Shown: piece after piece, positions 24,982 through 33,603 of the stretch
How positions within the stretch are numbered: position 1 is the first letter of the stretch
How the letters are laid out: each line of letters starts with the position of its first letter
DNA from: Devosia oryziradicis
GTDB taxonomy: Bacteria; Pseudomonadota; Alphaproteobacteria; Rhizobiales; Devosiaceae
Assembly (NCBI RefSeq): GCF_016698645.1
Contig: NZ_CP068047.1
Span: forward strand, 1,709,001 to 1,773,000
DNA: 64,000 nucleotides
Direction of reading: 5' to 3'
Position numbers and translations under genes: made by a program
The notes under the pieces: model-generated
The model's database searches: none
What the model saw: the letters and a program-made list of their open reading frames with translations, nothing else
What the model was told of the DNA's origin: nothing

Positions 24982-25875
24982 TCAGAAGCTCCACTCTCGC
25001 GCCTTGCCCACCAGGAAGTCGCGGAACACGCCGACGCGCTTGGAGTTTTTTAGCGCCGGCGGATACACGAAATAGGCTTCGTAGGCGGGCAGCTCGATTT
25101 CGGGCAGCACCTGGACCAGGCCGTCTTCCTTTTCGGTGACGTAGTCGGGCAGCATGGCGATGCCGATGCCGGCGCGGCAGGCCTGCATCATGCCATAGAT
25201 GGCGTTGACCTTGAGCACGGCGCGGCGCGGGCTCGAATCGGTGCGGCCCATGCGCTCGAGGAAGTTGATGTCGCCCAGATAGGACGGTACCGGCTCGCCG
25301 AAGCTGATGACGCGATGCTCGTCGAGCTGTTCGGCGCTCGAGGGCATGCCGAATTCGTCGATATAGGCGTTGGAGGCGTAGAAGTGGTTGTGCACCGTGA
25401 ACAGCTTGCGCTGGATCATTTCGGACTGGTTGGGGCGGTGCAGGCGGATAGCGACGTCGGCCTCGCGCATGGCAAGGTCGAGCTCGGCGTCGTTGAGGCG
25501 GATTTCGAGCTGGATCAGCGGATAGAGCTTCAAAAATTCGTCGAGCCGCGAGGATAGCCAGGTCGAGCCGATACCCACGGTGGTGGTGACGATCAGCGGA
25601 CCGGTGGGGACGTCCTGCGATTCGGACATCTGGGTTTCGACCTGCTGGAGCTCCCAATGCATCCGGTGCGCGGTGCGGAAGAGCTGCTCGCCGACTTCGG
25701 TCAGCACCAGGCCACGGGCATGGCGGATGAAGAGTTTCAGGCCCAGGTCGTCTTCGAGTGCGGATATCTGCCGCGACACGGCCGACTGGCTCATGCCCAA
25801 CTTTTCGGCGGCATGGGTGAAACTGCCCGACTCGGCGGCGGTGTGGAAAATCCGGAGTTTGTCCCAGTCGAGCAT
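24982..25875 (-). CDS. LysR-family regulator of the LsrB/VtlR type
   Basis: 297 aa. The wHTH domain reads MLDWDKLRIFHTAAESGSFTHAAEKLGMSQSAVSRQISALE, followed by a LysR effector domain. The MLDWDKLRIFH start, the VTTTVGIGSTWL and ADVAIRLHRPNQSEMIQRKLF segments, and the location directly downstream of trxB match LsrB (Sinorhizobium) and VtlR (Brucella/Agrobacterium), regulators linked to redox, envelope and sRNA control. It has a single cysteine (Cys233, in MMQACRAGIGIAMLP), whereas redox sensing in LsrB involves more than one. It lies 28 bp after trxB and about 1.5 kb from the sRNA array. Confidence 0.85.
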   Translation of the reverse strand: MLDWDKLRIFHTAAESGSFTHAAEKLGMSQSAVSRQISALEDDLGLKLFIRHARGLVLTEVGEQLFRTAHRMHWELQQVETQMSESQDVPTGPLIVTTTVGIGSTWLSSRLDEFLKLYPLIQLEIRLNDAELDLAMREADVAIRLHRPNQSEMIQRKLFTVHNHFYASNAYIDEFGMPSSAEQLDEHRVISFGEPVPSYLGDINFLERMGRTDSSPRRAVLKVNAIYGMMQACRAGIGIAMLPDYVTEKEDGLVQVLPEIELPAYEAYFVYPPALKNSKRVGVFRDFLVGKAREWSF

Positions 25876-25903
25876 GTTTGACGCTTTCTAGTTGGGGGGC
25901 AGT

Positions 25904-26854
25904 CTACTCCGCCGCTTCGGCGAGTTCGTGTTCAGCGAGATATCGTTCGGCTTCCAGCGCCGCCATGCAACCCATTCCGGCAGCCGTGATTGCCTGGCGG
26001 TAAACGTCGTCGGTCACGTCGCCGGCGGCAAAGACGCCGGGAATGTTGGTTTCTGTCGTGCCCGGCTTCACCTGCAGGTAGCCGCCCGGCTTCATGTCCA
26101 GCTTTCCTGCGAAGATGGATGTGGCGGGAGCATGGCCGATGGCGACAAAAATGCCGTCGATGGGCTGTTCGTAGGTTCGATTGCTGGCGATATCGCGCAG
26201 CGTCACCGTGTTGACCGACGGGGGCATGGCCGAGCCGCCGATTTCCGCAATCTCGGTATTCCAGCGCACTTCGATCTTGGGGTTCTTGAACAGACGCTCC
26301 TGCAGGATGCGCTCGGCGCGGAACTCGTTGCGGCGATGGACCAGGATGACCTTGGAGGCGAAGTTGGTGAGGAACAGGGCTTCCTCGACCGCGGTATTGC
26401 CGCCGCCGACGACCAGCACTTCCTTGTTGCGATAGAAAAAGCCATCGCAGGTGGCGCAGGCGGAAACGCCGAATCCCTGGAATTTCTGCTCGGAGGGCAG
26501 ACCCAGCCACTTGGCCTGGGCGCCCGTGGCGATGATGACGCTGTCGGCCGTGTAGACGTCGCCGCTATCGGTGGTGAGCGTGAAGGGGCGCCGGTCGAAA
26601 TCGACATGGGTGACGATGTCGTTGACGATGCGGGTGCCCACATGCTCGGCCTGCGCCTTCATCTGGTCCATCAGCCAGGGGCCCTGGATGACATCGGCAA
26701 AGCCGGGGTAGTTCTCGACATCGGTGGTGATGGTCAACTGACCGCCGGGCTGGAGGCCCTGGATCATCACGGGTTCCAGCATGGCGCGCGCCGCGTAGAT
26801 CGCAGCGGTATAGCCGGCCGGGCCGGAACCGATGATGATGACTTTCGCGTGCAT
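25904..26854 (-). CDS. trxB: Thioredoxin-disulfide reductase
   Basis: 316 aa from ATG 26854, with GGAG 9-12 nt upstream; a TTG six codons earlier is less likely. FAD motif IIIGSGPAGYTAAIYAA, redox-active ACATCDGFF (Cys133 and Cys136), NADPH motif LVVGGGNTAVEEALFLT with HRRNEFRAE, and FAD-binding FAAGDVTDDVYRQAITAAGMGC. It reduces thioredoxin with NADPH in the cytoplasm. It forms a probable operon with the LysR gene downstream. Confidence 0.96.
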   Translation of the reverse strand: MHAKVIIIGSGPAGYTAAIYAARAMLEPVMIQGLQPGGQLTITTDVENYPGFADVIQGPWLMDQMKAQAEHVGTRIVNDIVTHVDFDRRPFTLTTDSGDVYTADSVIIATGAQAKWLGLPSEQKFQGFGVSACATCDGFFYRNKEVLVVGGGNTAVEEALFLTNFASKVILVHRRNEFRAERILQERLFKNPKIEVRWNTEIAEIGGSAMPPSVNTVTLRDIASNRTYEQPIDGIFVAIGHAPATSIFAGKLDMKPGGYLQVKPGTTETNIPGVFAAGDVTDDVYRQAITAAGMGCMAALEAERYLAEHELAEAAE

Positions 26855-27008
26855 CGCGACGCTCTCCGACAATAACGAGTATCCCTCGGCCCCTAGTTAA
26901 AGGCCGAAGGTGCACTCTTTCAAGGCAAACCGTTCCATCCGGAGCTACGCCCTGTGGAACAGATGCAAATGTCACACTTGGTGCAGGCAATTGCCCAAAG
27001 TTTGGGCG

Positions 27009-27482
27009 TCAGACATACCTGATCTTGATGATTTCGTAGCTGCGGGCACCACCGGGAGCAGAAACCTCGAACGAATCGCCCTCGGACTTGCCGATCATGG
27101 CGCGCGCGATGGGGGAGGAAATCGAGATGCGGCCGCTCGAAGCGTCGGCTTCCGGATCGCCGACGACCTGGTAGGTCTTCTCCTCTTCGGTGTCCTCGTC
27201 CAGATAGGTGACGGTGGCGCCGAACTTGACCGTGTCGCCGCTCAGCTTGCTGACATCGATGATGTCGGCAAGGGCCAGGATGGTCTCGAGTTCCTTGATA
27301 CGGCCTTCATTGAGGCTCTGCTGCTCCTTGGCGGCCGAATATTCGGCGTTTTCGGACAGGTCCCCGTGGGCCCGCGCTTCGGCGATCGCGTCGATGATCC
27401 GACGGCGCTCGGTTGCAGTGCGGTGCTCAAATTCGGCGGTGAGGGCCTTGTGACCGCCCACCGTCATCGGGATCTTGTCCAT
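27009..27482 (-). CDS. greA: Transcription elongation factor GreA
   Basis: 157 aa from ATG 27482, with GGAGG 7 nt upstream. N-terminal coiled coil ([27 protein letters not shown]...[20 protein letters not shown]) with the acidic D-SENAEY tip, then the C-terminal FKBP-like domain ([31 protein letters not shown]). It stimulates RNA cleavage by backtracked RNA polymerase. It is divergent from the sugar dehydrogenase gene at 27762. Confidence 0.96.
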   Translation of the reverse strand: MDKIPMTVGGHKALTAEFEHRTATERRRIIDAIAEARAHGDLSENAEYSAAKEQQSLNEGRIKELETILALADIIDVSKLSGDTVKFGATVTYLDEDTEEEKTYQVVGDPEADASSGRISISSPIARAMIGKSEGDSFEVSAPGGARSYEIIKIRYV

Positions 27483-27761
27483 TCGTCGCCTCCATTCGGC
27501 ACGAGAGGGCCTTATGCGATCCGAAGTCGGATCACCGGCCCTCCGTATTTTGTCGCCTCGCGTTTGCGGAAAACCACTTTCCGCGGCACGCCCAATAGCT
27601 TCTTCCCCAGCCAAATCCGTTCGGCGTGCGCTTCACGATTAGTTTTGAGGGGAGATGGCCCAAATTGCCCGCCTGCTGCGTTGCGGTCAAGCGGGTGTCG
27701 GCATGAACATGGTCATGTCCACACGCCCCTTCAAGTTTCCACCACGCGAAAGGTCCGGTCG

Positions 27762-28895
27762 ATGTCCGTTCTTGCCAAGTCCCTCGTAACGCTCGTCGCC
27801 GTGCTTGCCGCGCCCGCCGTTGCGCAAACGGTGGAATCCAGCGCCGGCAATCTGACGGCAACGGTTGTCGCGGAGGGGCTCGACCATCCCTGGGCGCTGG
27901 GCTTCCTGCCCGACGGCCGCATGCTGGTGACCGAGCGCAGCGGGCAGTTGCGGGTGATCAGCGAGGGCGTCGTGGGAGAGCCGATCGCGGGTGTCCCCGC
28001 GGTTTACAACCAGGGTCAGGGCGGTCTGCTCGACCTGGCGCTCTCACCGGATTTCGCGACGAACGGGCGGATTTACCTCACCTTTGCCGAACCGGCCCAG
28101 GAGGCCGGTTTGCAGCGCGGGCAGGGTACCGCGGTGCTGTCGGCAAGGCTGGTGCTTGATGGCGATAGCGGCCGGCTGGAGGATGGCAAGGTCATTTTCC
28201 GCATGAACAAGTTCACCACCACCAACCGCCATTTCGGCTCGCGCGTGGTGATCGGGCAGGATGGCAACCTGTTCGTCACGCTGGGCGAGCGCGGTGAGCA
28301 GGACCGGGCGCAGGATGTGACGGATCTGGCCGGGGCCATCGTGCGCATCGCACCGGACGGCTCGGTGCCGCCGGACAATCCCAAGCCCGAGGGCTGGGCG
28401 CCTGAATTGTGGAGCAAGGGCCACCGCAATCCCCAGGGCGCCACGCTGCGGGACGATGGCGTGCTGTTTACGGTGGAACATGGTGCGCGGGGTGGTGACG
28501 AGGTGAACATGCCGAAAGCGGGCGCCAACTACGGCTGGCCGGTCATCAGCTATGGCGTCGACTATTCCGGGGTCACCATCGGCGAAGGCACCCAGAAGGA
28601 CGGGCTGGAGCAGCCGCTTCACTATTGGGATCCGTCCATCTCGCCCTCCGGCCTCGACTTCTACGATGGCGACCTGCTGCCGGCCTGGCAGGGCGATCTC
28701 CTGGCTGGTGGGCTCAGCGGGGAACTACTGGTGCGCCTCGACATGGAGGGAGACACCGTCGTGGGCGAAGAGCGCCTGTTCTCGCGACAGCTCGGGCGTA
28801 TCCGCGACGTGCGGGTGGGGCCGGATGGCGCGATTTACCTGCTCACCGACGAGGACAATGGCCGGCTGATCCGGGTGGCGCCAGAGGGGCTCTAG
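27762..28895 (+). CDS. PQQ-dependent sugar dehydrogenase (GSDH family, YliI-like)
   Basis: 377 aa from ATG 27762; the open frame extends ~850 bp upstream without coding character. The signal peptide ends at AVAQ (about residue 22). The six-bladed propeller shows VVAEGLDHPWALGFLPDGRMLVTER, QGGLLDLALSPDFATNGRIYL, NRHFGSRVVIGQDGNLFVTLGERG, GHRNPQGATLRDDGVLFTVEHGARGGDEVN and ANYGWPVISYGVDYSG. The His in NRHFGSR and the GHRNPQG motif match PQQ/calcium-site residues in soluble aldose dehydrogenases. It oxidises aldoses in the periplasm; PQQ supply is not encoded here. Its last 4 bp overlap the TetR gene. Confidence 0.9.
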   Translation: MSVLAKSLVTLVAVLAAPAVAQTVESSAGNLTATVVAEGLDHPWALGFLPDGRMLVTERSGQLRVISEGVVGEPIAGVPAVYNQGQGGLLDLALSPDFATNGRIYLTFAEPAQEAGLQRGQGTAVLSARLVLDGDSGRLEDGKVIFRMNKFTTTNRHFGSRVVIGQDGNLFVTLGERGEQDRAQDVTDLAGAIVRIAPDGSVPPDNPKPEGWAPELWSKGHRNPQGATLRDDGVLFTVEHGARGGDEVNMPKAGANYGWPVISYGVDYSGVTIGEGTQKDGLEQPLHYWDPSISPSGLDFYDGDLLPAWQGDLLAGGLSGELLVRLDMEGDTVVGEERLFSRQLGRIRDVRVGPDGAIYLLTDEDNGRLIRVAPEGL

Positions 28896-29464
28896 GCCTT
28901 GACCGCCTGCCAGGCGGCTTCGGCAAAGAGGTCGGCAATGCGGCTGGCCTGATCGGCAGGCAGAGCTTCGGCCGTCCGCAGATAGGCATAGGCCGGACCC
29001 AGCATCAACGCATGGGCGATCGAAAAGGGCAGGGTGCGTACCGCGCCCTCGGCGGCCATGCGTGCATATTGCGCGGCGCCCAATGTCCGGCCCTCCTCGA
29101 ACAGGCTCCGTACGGCGGCGAAATCAGGGTCGGCAGGGGCCAGGCTGCGGATTTCGTCCATGAATCGGAACTGGGCGGGATGCTCGAACGCCCAGCGCAC
29201 CAGCCCGCGCACCGAGGACTTGAGCGCCTGCTCCGGTGTCGCTTTCGGATCCAGGGCTGCCATCGACTGGGTGGCCCAGCCGGAGACCGCCTCGCGCAGC
29301 AGCGCCTCGGCCAATGCACCTTTGCCGGAGAAGAAGTGATAGATGCTGCCCGTGCTGGCGCCGCTGCGGGCGCGAATGTCGGCAATGGACGTCGCGGCAT
29401 AGCCGCGCTCCAGGAACGCCTCCAGGGCTGCATCGAGAATCTGGCGCCGACGGTCACTTGTCAT
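28892..29464 (-). CDS. TetR-family transcriptional regulator
   Basis: 190 aa. N-terminal HTH RRRQILDAALEAFLERGYAATSIADIRARSGASTGSIYHFFSGKGAL, then an all-helical ligand domain (TetR_C-like). It is divergent from the SnoaL-like gene with two palindromic operators in between, so it most likely represses both itself and that gene in response to an unknown small molecule. Confidence 0.92.
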   Translation of the reverse strand: MTSDRRRQILDAALEAFLERGYAATSIADIRARSGASTGSIYHFFSGKGALAEALLREAVSGWATQSMAALDPKATPEQALKSSVRGLVRWAFEHPAQFRFMDEIRSLAPADPDFAAVRSLFEEGRTLGAAQYARMAAEGAVRTLPFSIAHALMLGPAYAYLRTAEALPADQASRIADLFAEAAWQAVKA

Positions 29465-29483
29465 GCAAGGACACTAGACGAGA

Positions 29484-29529
29484 CTAGAACGATGTTCTAG
29501 ATGTTGCTGCGACTAGAACGTCGTTCTAA
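29484..29529. promoter_or_regulatory. Two TetR operators
   Basis: CTAGAACGATGTTCTAG (29484-29500, palindromic) and CTAGAACGTCGTTCTAA (29513-29529), with centres 29 bp apart, between the TetR gene and the SnoaL-like gene. CTAGAAC/GTTCTAG half-sites are of the QacR/AcrR-like TetR kind. Confidence 0.8.
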
Positions 29530-29542
29530 TTGGGAGAATGAG

Positions 29543-29947
29543 ATGACCTCGATCGAGACCGTCCGCGCCTATATCGCAGCGGTGGAAACCTTTGACGAAG
29601 CGGCGGCCTTCGCGCTGCTGCATCCGCAAATGCGGTTTCACGAACTGCCCAACCGGATAAGGCCGAAAGGCGGCGTCGACGACCTCGAGGCGATGCGCGC
29701 CGGGTTTCGGCGTGCTGCCGAAGGCACGGTATTGCGAGCCCAGCGCTATATCCTGGGCGAGGTCATCGATGCCGGCGATCGCGTGGTAGTCGAGGCCCGG
29801 TGGGAGGGGGACCTGGTCGTCCCGGTCGGCAAGCTGCAGCCCGGCGACCAGCTGGTGGCGCATCTCTGCATGGTGGTTCGGCTGGAAGGCGGTCTGATCA
29901 TCGAGCAGCGCAACTACGACTGCTACGAGGATTTCACGGCCGCATAA
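29543..29947 (+). CDS. SnoaL/NTF2-like family protein
   Basis: 134 aa from ATG 29543, with GGGAG upstream. The cone-shaped alpha+beta barrel pattern is visible in MTSIETVRAYIAAVETFDEAAAFALLHPQMRF, AEGTVLRAQRYILGEVIDAGDRVVVEARWEGDL and VAHLCMVVRLEGGLIIEQRNYDCYEDF, typical of SnoaL-like (polyketide-cyclase or ester-isomerase-like) proteins. The catalytic role is unknown. It is the likely target of the divergent TetR regulator. Confidence 0.8.
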   Translation: MTSIETVRAYIAAVETFDEAAAFALLHPQMRFHELPNRIRPKGGVDDLEAMRAGFRRAAEGTVLRAQRYILGEVIDAGDRVVVEARWEGDLVVPVGKLQPGDQLVAHLCMVVRLEGGLIIEQRNYDCYEDFTAA

Positions 29948-30032
29948 TCGGACAGGTCTGCCCGGATTGCGGCGCGACATGCGCTGGGCTTAATAATCGG
30001 CGGGCAAATCTGCCCTTCCTGGAACACGCCCA

Positions 30033-30707
30033 ATGCACTTCCCGCAGGATACGCTCCGGTTTCTCCGCGGCATCGCCGAGCATAACGAGAAGGCCTGGTT
30101 CGACGACAACAGGGCCCTTTATGAAGCGGGCTATGTCGAGCCCGGGCGGGCCTTCGTCGAGGCGGTGGGGCCGCAGCTCAGGGCGATATCGCCGGAGGTG
30201 CAGTTCGCGCCCAAGGTCAACGGATCGGTATCGCGCATCAACCGGGATATCCGCTTCTCCAAGGACAAGCGCCCCTACAAGACCCATCTGGGCCTGTGGT
30301 TCTGGCATGGCGACAGGAAGAGCTGGAGCGCGCCGGGCTTCTACTTCCATGTCAGCGCCGAAGAAGTGTTTATCGCCACCGGCATGTATGGCCTGGACAA
30401 GGAGGCGCTGGAGACGTTTCGCAGTGCCATCGTGCTCAACCGGCCGGGCAGGGCGCTGGTGGACGCGGTGGAGCAGGTGCGCGCGGCTGGCGCCTATGCG
30501 ATCGGCGAGAAGACGCGCAAGTTGATGCCGCGCGGCTTCGAGGCGCCGCCGGATCGGGCGGAGTTCCTGCTCTACGAAGGGCTCACCGCCAGCATTCGCC
30601 TGCCGGCCGAGTACGCCCTCGAGCCAGGCTTCTCAGAGCGCTGCGTGGCCCATTTCGCAGCAATGTGGCCGATCGGGCGCTGGTTATTGGCAGAACTGGG
30701 CAGCTGA
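30033..30707 (+). CDS. DUF2461 (TIGR02453) family protein
   Basis: 224 aa. FPQDTLRFLRGIAEHNEKAWFDDNRALYE at the N-terminus and SRINRDIRFSKDKRPYKTHLGLWFWHG in the middle are the conserved blocks of DUF2461, with PGFYFHVSAEEVFIATGMYG following. The family has no known activity. No partner gene is evident: the SnoaL-like gene ends 85 bp upstream and the chemoreceptor-like gene starts 125 bp downstream. Confidence 0.85.
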   Translation: MHFPQDTLRFLRGIAEHNEKAWFDDNRALYEAGYVEPGRAFVEAVGPQLRAISPEVQFAPKVNGSVSRINRDIRFSKDKRPYKTHLGLWFWHGDRKSWSAPGFYFHVSAEEVFIATGMYGLDKEALETFRSAIVLNRPGRALVDAVEQVRAAGAYAIGEKTRKLMPRGFEAPPDRAEFLLYEGLTASIRLPAEYALEPGFSERCVAHFAAMWPIGRWLLAELGS

Positions 30708-30832
30708 GCGGCACACTTAACGCTTCCCTTACCATATCGATACATTGTCGAGCCGGGAAATACTTCGGCCTGTGCTGATTGATCTGCAATATTTCGATCG
30801 GCCGGGCACCCAAGGTGCATTGGGGCGCAGGT

Positions 30833-31930
30833 ATGAATTCGAAGGAAAATACGGCTGTTGCCGCCTCGCCGCGCGCCATGCGCGTGGTGATGGATGGCAT
30901 CAGCGGCGAATTGCAGAGCTACTCGAGCAGCAATCTGCAGATCGTCAAGCAGACCAAGCTGCTGGCTATCAACGCCATCATCGAGGCAGCGCGGGCGGGG
31001 GATGCCGGCAAGGGCTTCGCCGTGGTTGCCGACGAAGTGCAGCGGCTGGCCGATCGGGCAGCCGATATTGCCACGCGCTTTCAGGAGGTTTTGGTCGGGC
31101 GCATTTCGCTCAGCCGGACCATGAGCGAAACGCTGGTCGACGAAATGGAAGGCGTGCGCCTGATCGACCTGGCGCAGTCGCTCGTGCAACTGATCGTGCG
31201 CAATCTCTATGAGCGCACCGCCGACGTGCGCTGGTGGGCGACGGACACCGCCTTCTGGCAGGCGCTGGAGGAGCGCGCCGCGCCCGAGGCCATGGCCTTC
31301 GCGGCCAATCGGCTCGCCACCATCAACAAATTCTACAGCGTCTATCATGACCTGGTGCTCACCAACGCGCAGGGCCGGGTGGTGGCCAGCGCCAATGCCA
31401 GCTACGAGCGGAACATTCTGGGCGCCGACTTCTCCCGGGAGGCCTGGTTCCGGGCGGCGCGCAACACGGCGACGGGCGATGACTATGCCGTTGGCGAGGT
31501 GATGGAAAGCGCGCATCACGGCGGACGGGAAGTGCTCGTCTACAGCACGGCCGTACGCAGCAACGGCCGCGCCGATGGGCCGGTGCTAGGGACGCTGGGC
31601 GTTTATTTCGACTGGCAGGAGCAGGGCCGCTCCATCGTCCAGACCGAGGCGGCCTTGCCACCCAAGATCGCCGAGCGAACGGAAGTCATGCTGCTCGACG
31701 GCAATGGCCGGGTGATCGCGTCGACGCGGCCGGAAAGCCGGTTCACCCAGTTCGCCCTGCGGCACGAGGACAGGCAGCGTGGCAGCTATTATGACGGGCA
31801 AGGCAACATCATCGCCTTTGCCCGCACCCTGGGTTACCAGGAATATGACGGGTTGGGGTGGTGGGGCGTTATCCTACAGCGCACCGAACACGATGACAGC
31901 ATTCGTCAGGCCCTGGGCATGGGACGGTAG
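30833..31930 (+). CDS. Soluble chemoreceptor-like protein: MCP signalling tip followed by a cache-like sensor
   Basis: 365 aa from ATG 30833. Residues ~30-80 hold an MCP-like helical tip ([39 protein letters not shown]), the region that contacts CheA/CheW, but only part of the long hairpin is present. Residues ~140-340 look like a cache-type sensor ([60 protein letters not shown]). There is no membrane helix and the domain order is reversed compared with ordinary receptors. A cytoplasmic sensor role is inferred; no other chemotaxis gene is in the window. Confidence 0.7.
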   Translation: MNSKENTAVAASPRAMRVVMDGISGELQSYSSSNLQIVKQTKLLAINAIIEAARAGDAGKGFAVVADEVQRLADRAADIATRFQEVLVGRISLSRTMSETLVDEMEGVRLIDLAQSLVQLIVRNLYERTADVRWWATDTAFWQALEERAAPEAMAFAANRLATINKFYSVYHDLVLTNAQGRVVASANASYERNILGADFSREAWFRAARNTATGDDYAVGEVMESAHHGGREVLVYSTAVRSNGRADGPVLGTLGVYFDWQEQGRSIVQTEAALPPKIAERTEVMLLDGNGRVIASTRPESRFTQFALRHEDRQRGSYYDGQGNIIAFARTLGYQEYDGLGWWGVILQRTEHDDSIRQALGMGR

Positions 31931-31995
31931 CTCGCCTTGCGGCGAACACCTTTTCGGTTTCTTTACGTAGAGAGCCCAAGATCGGGGGCGTAATC

Positions 31996-33603
31996 GTGAG
32001 CCCGGGCGTAGCCGTGCAAAGACCGGATGTCCCAAACTTCGCCCATGCCCTGAACCACACCTGGCATATGGGGCGCACCGGCCGTTCCGCGGAAGCCCTG
32101 GAGCAGGTCCACCAACTGCTCGAGCAGGCGCGTGCCGCCGGGGATGATCGGGGCATCGCCGGATGCCTCACCCAGATCGGCTGGTTCTGCCTGCAGCTTG
32201 GACATGCCGAGCAGGGGATCGACTCTGCCAAGGCTGCGCGGGACATGTGGGCCAGGCTGCGGAAGCCGGGGGGCGAGGCCCATGCCGGCGCCATCTACGC
32301 CTGGCTGCTGGTCGAACTCAGCCTGGTGGACGAAGGGTTCGCTGAGGCGAGCACTGCGGTCGGGCTGGCCGAAATCGTCGACAATCCGGCCATCCTAGCT
32401 TTTGCCCTCAATGCCAAGGCAGTCGCCCTCATGTATGGCCGGCAGGACCAGCTCGTGGGCCCGCTGTTGCGTCGCAGCCTGGCGCTGGTCGCTGGCACGG
32501 ACGATCTTTCGGCGCAGGCGCTTTACGCGACCAACCTGGCGTTTTCGCAGGTGTCGCTGGCCGAGGCCGCGGAAAACGAAGGACGCCTCGAGGAAGGGCG
32601 CACATGGCGTGAACAGGCCCTGGTCAACAATGACCTGGCGATCAAGGTCGCGGAAACCTGCGGCGACAAGTGGGCCTTGCGCACGGCGCTGTGCAACGGG
32701 GCCGAATACTATGCCCTGCTGGGTCGCGAAGACGTGGCGCTGAGCTATCTTGCGCGCTGGGAAGAGGTGATCGGCACCGTCGGCCTGCGCGAGCACGTCC
32801 ACTACCTCTATACGCGCGGGGAGCTGCTGACCCGGATGGGGCGGCTGGGCGAGGCGCTGGAATTCTGCGAGCTGGCGGTCGAACTGGCAGAGGCCAGCTC
32901 GCATGTCGATCATCAGGTCAATACGTTGCGCCGACTATCCGACGTACACGAGGCCCTGGGCAATCATGCGGAGGCCCTGCAACTCTACAAGCGATTCCAC
33001 ACGGCCTATCAGCGGCAGATGGGCGAGGTTATTCGCCGGCGCGCCCAGTTGCTCGAAATGCAGCTCGAAACCAGCAAGCTGCGGGTTCGGGCGGCTGCGC
33101 TGGAAGAGCAGGTCGGCCAGGACCCGTTGACCGGCCTGCCCAACCGGCGCAGTTTCGACGCGGCGTTTGCGCAGTTGCAGGGCAGCCGCTTCTGCCTCGC
33201 CATTGCCGACCTCGATCATTTCAAGGCGATCAACGACCAGTATTCTCATGTTGTCGGGGACGCAGTCTTGCAGCGGGTGGCGATCATCCTGACCGGGCTC
33301 GGCCGGCAGATGCGCGCATTCCGCCTTGGCGGCGAGGAATTCGCCCTGCTGTTTCCCGGGCTTGAGCTCAACGCCGCGGCGGCAGTGGCCGAGGCGGTAC
33401 GCGGCGAGCTCGAGCGAGCCGACCTGACCGACCTTGCCCCGCGCCTGAAGCTCACCGCCAGTATCGGGGTGGCCTCTTCCGCCGGCGGACCCGCGACCGA
33501 GTTGATGACGGTGGCTGACCGGCGACTCTATCGGGCCAAGGCGCTGGGCCGCAATCGCGTCGTCAGCAACGATCTCGCCGACGACATCAGCATGTCGGCC
33601 TAG
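31996..33603 (+). CDS. TPR-containing diguanylate cyclase (GGDEF)
   Basis: 535 aa, GTG start. Residues 1-350 form TPR-like helical repeats (ALEQVHQLLEQARAAGDDRG, EALQLYKRFHTAYQRQMGEV), linked by a coiled coil (LLEMQLETSKLRVRAAALEEQ) to a GGDEF domain starting DPLTGLPNRRSFDAAF with signature RLGGEEFALL near residue 445. The active-site GGEEF is intact, so it probably makes cyclic di-GMP. The RxxD inhibitory site expected just before it is replaced (GRQM), so product inhibition may be absent. No membrane segment. Its stop overlaps the next gene by 4 bp. Confidence 0.87.
   Translation: MSPGVAVQRPDVPNFAHALNHTWHMGRTGRSAEALEQVHQLLEQARAAGDDRGIAGCLTQIGWFCLQLGHAEQGIDSAKAARDMWARLRKPGGEAHAGAIYAWLLVELSLVDEGFAEASTAVGLAEIVDNPAILAFALNAKAVALMYGRQDQLVGPLLRRSLALVAGTDDLSAQALYATNLAFSQVSLAEAAENEGRLEEGRTWREQALVNNDLAIKVAETCGDKWALRTALCNGAEYYALLGREDVALSYLARWEEVIGTVGLREHVHYLYTRGELLTRMGRLGEALEFCELAVELAEASSHVDHQVNTLRRLSDVHEALGNHAEALQLYKRFHTAYQRQMGEVIRRRAQLLEMQLETSKLRVRAAALEEQVGQDPLTGLPNRRSFDAAFAQLQGSRFCLAIADLDHFKAINDQYSHVVGDAVLQRVAIILTGLGRQMRAFRLGGEEFALLFPGLELNAAAAVAEAVRGELERADLTDLAPRLKLTASIGVASSAGGPATELMTVADRRLYRAKALGRNRVVSNDLADDISMSA

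Noticed and set aside
26910..27761. Long N-terminal extension of the PQQ sugar dehydrogenase (open frame from 26910)
   Set aside because: It runs antisense through greA and has no coding character; ATG 27762 begins a normal signal peptide.
30717..30735. CtrA-type site (TTAAC...TTACC) before the chemoreceptor-like gene
   Set aside because: Spacing is one base too long against TTAA-N7-TTAA and the second half is imperfect; too weak to report as a site.
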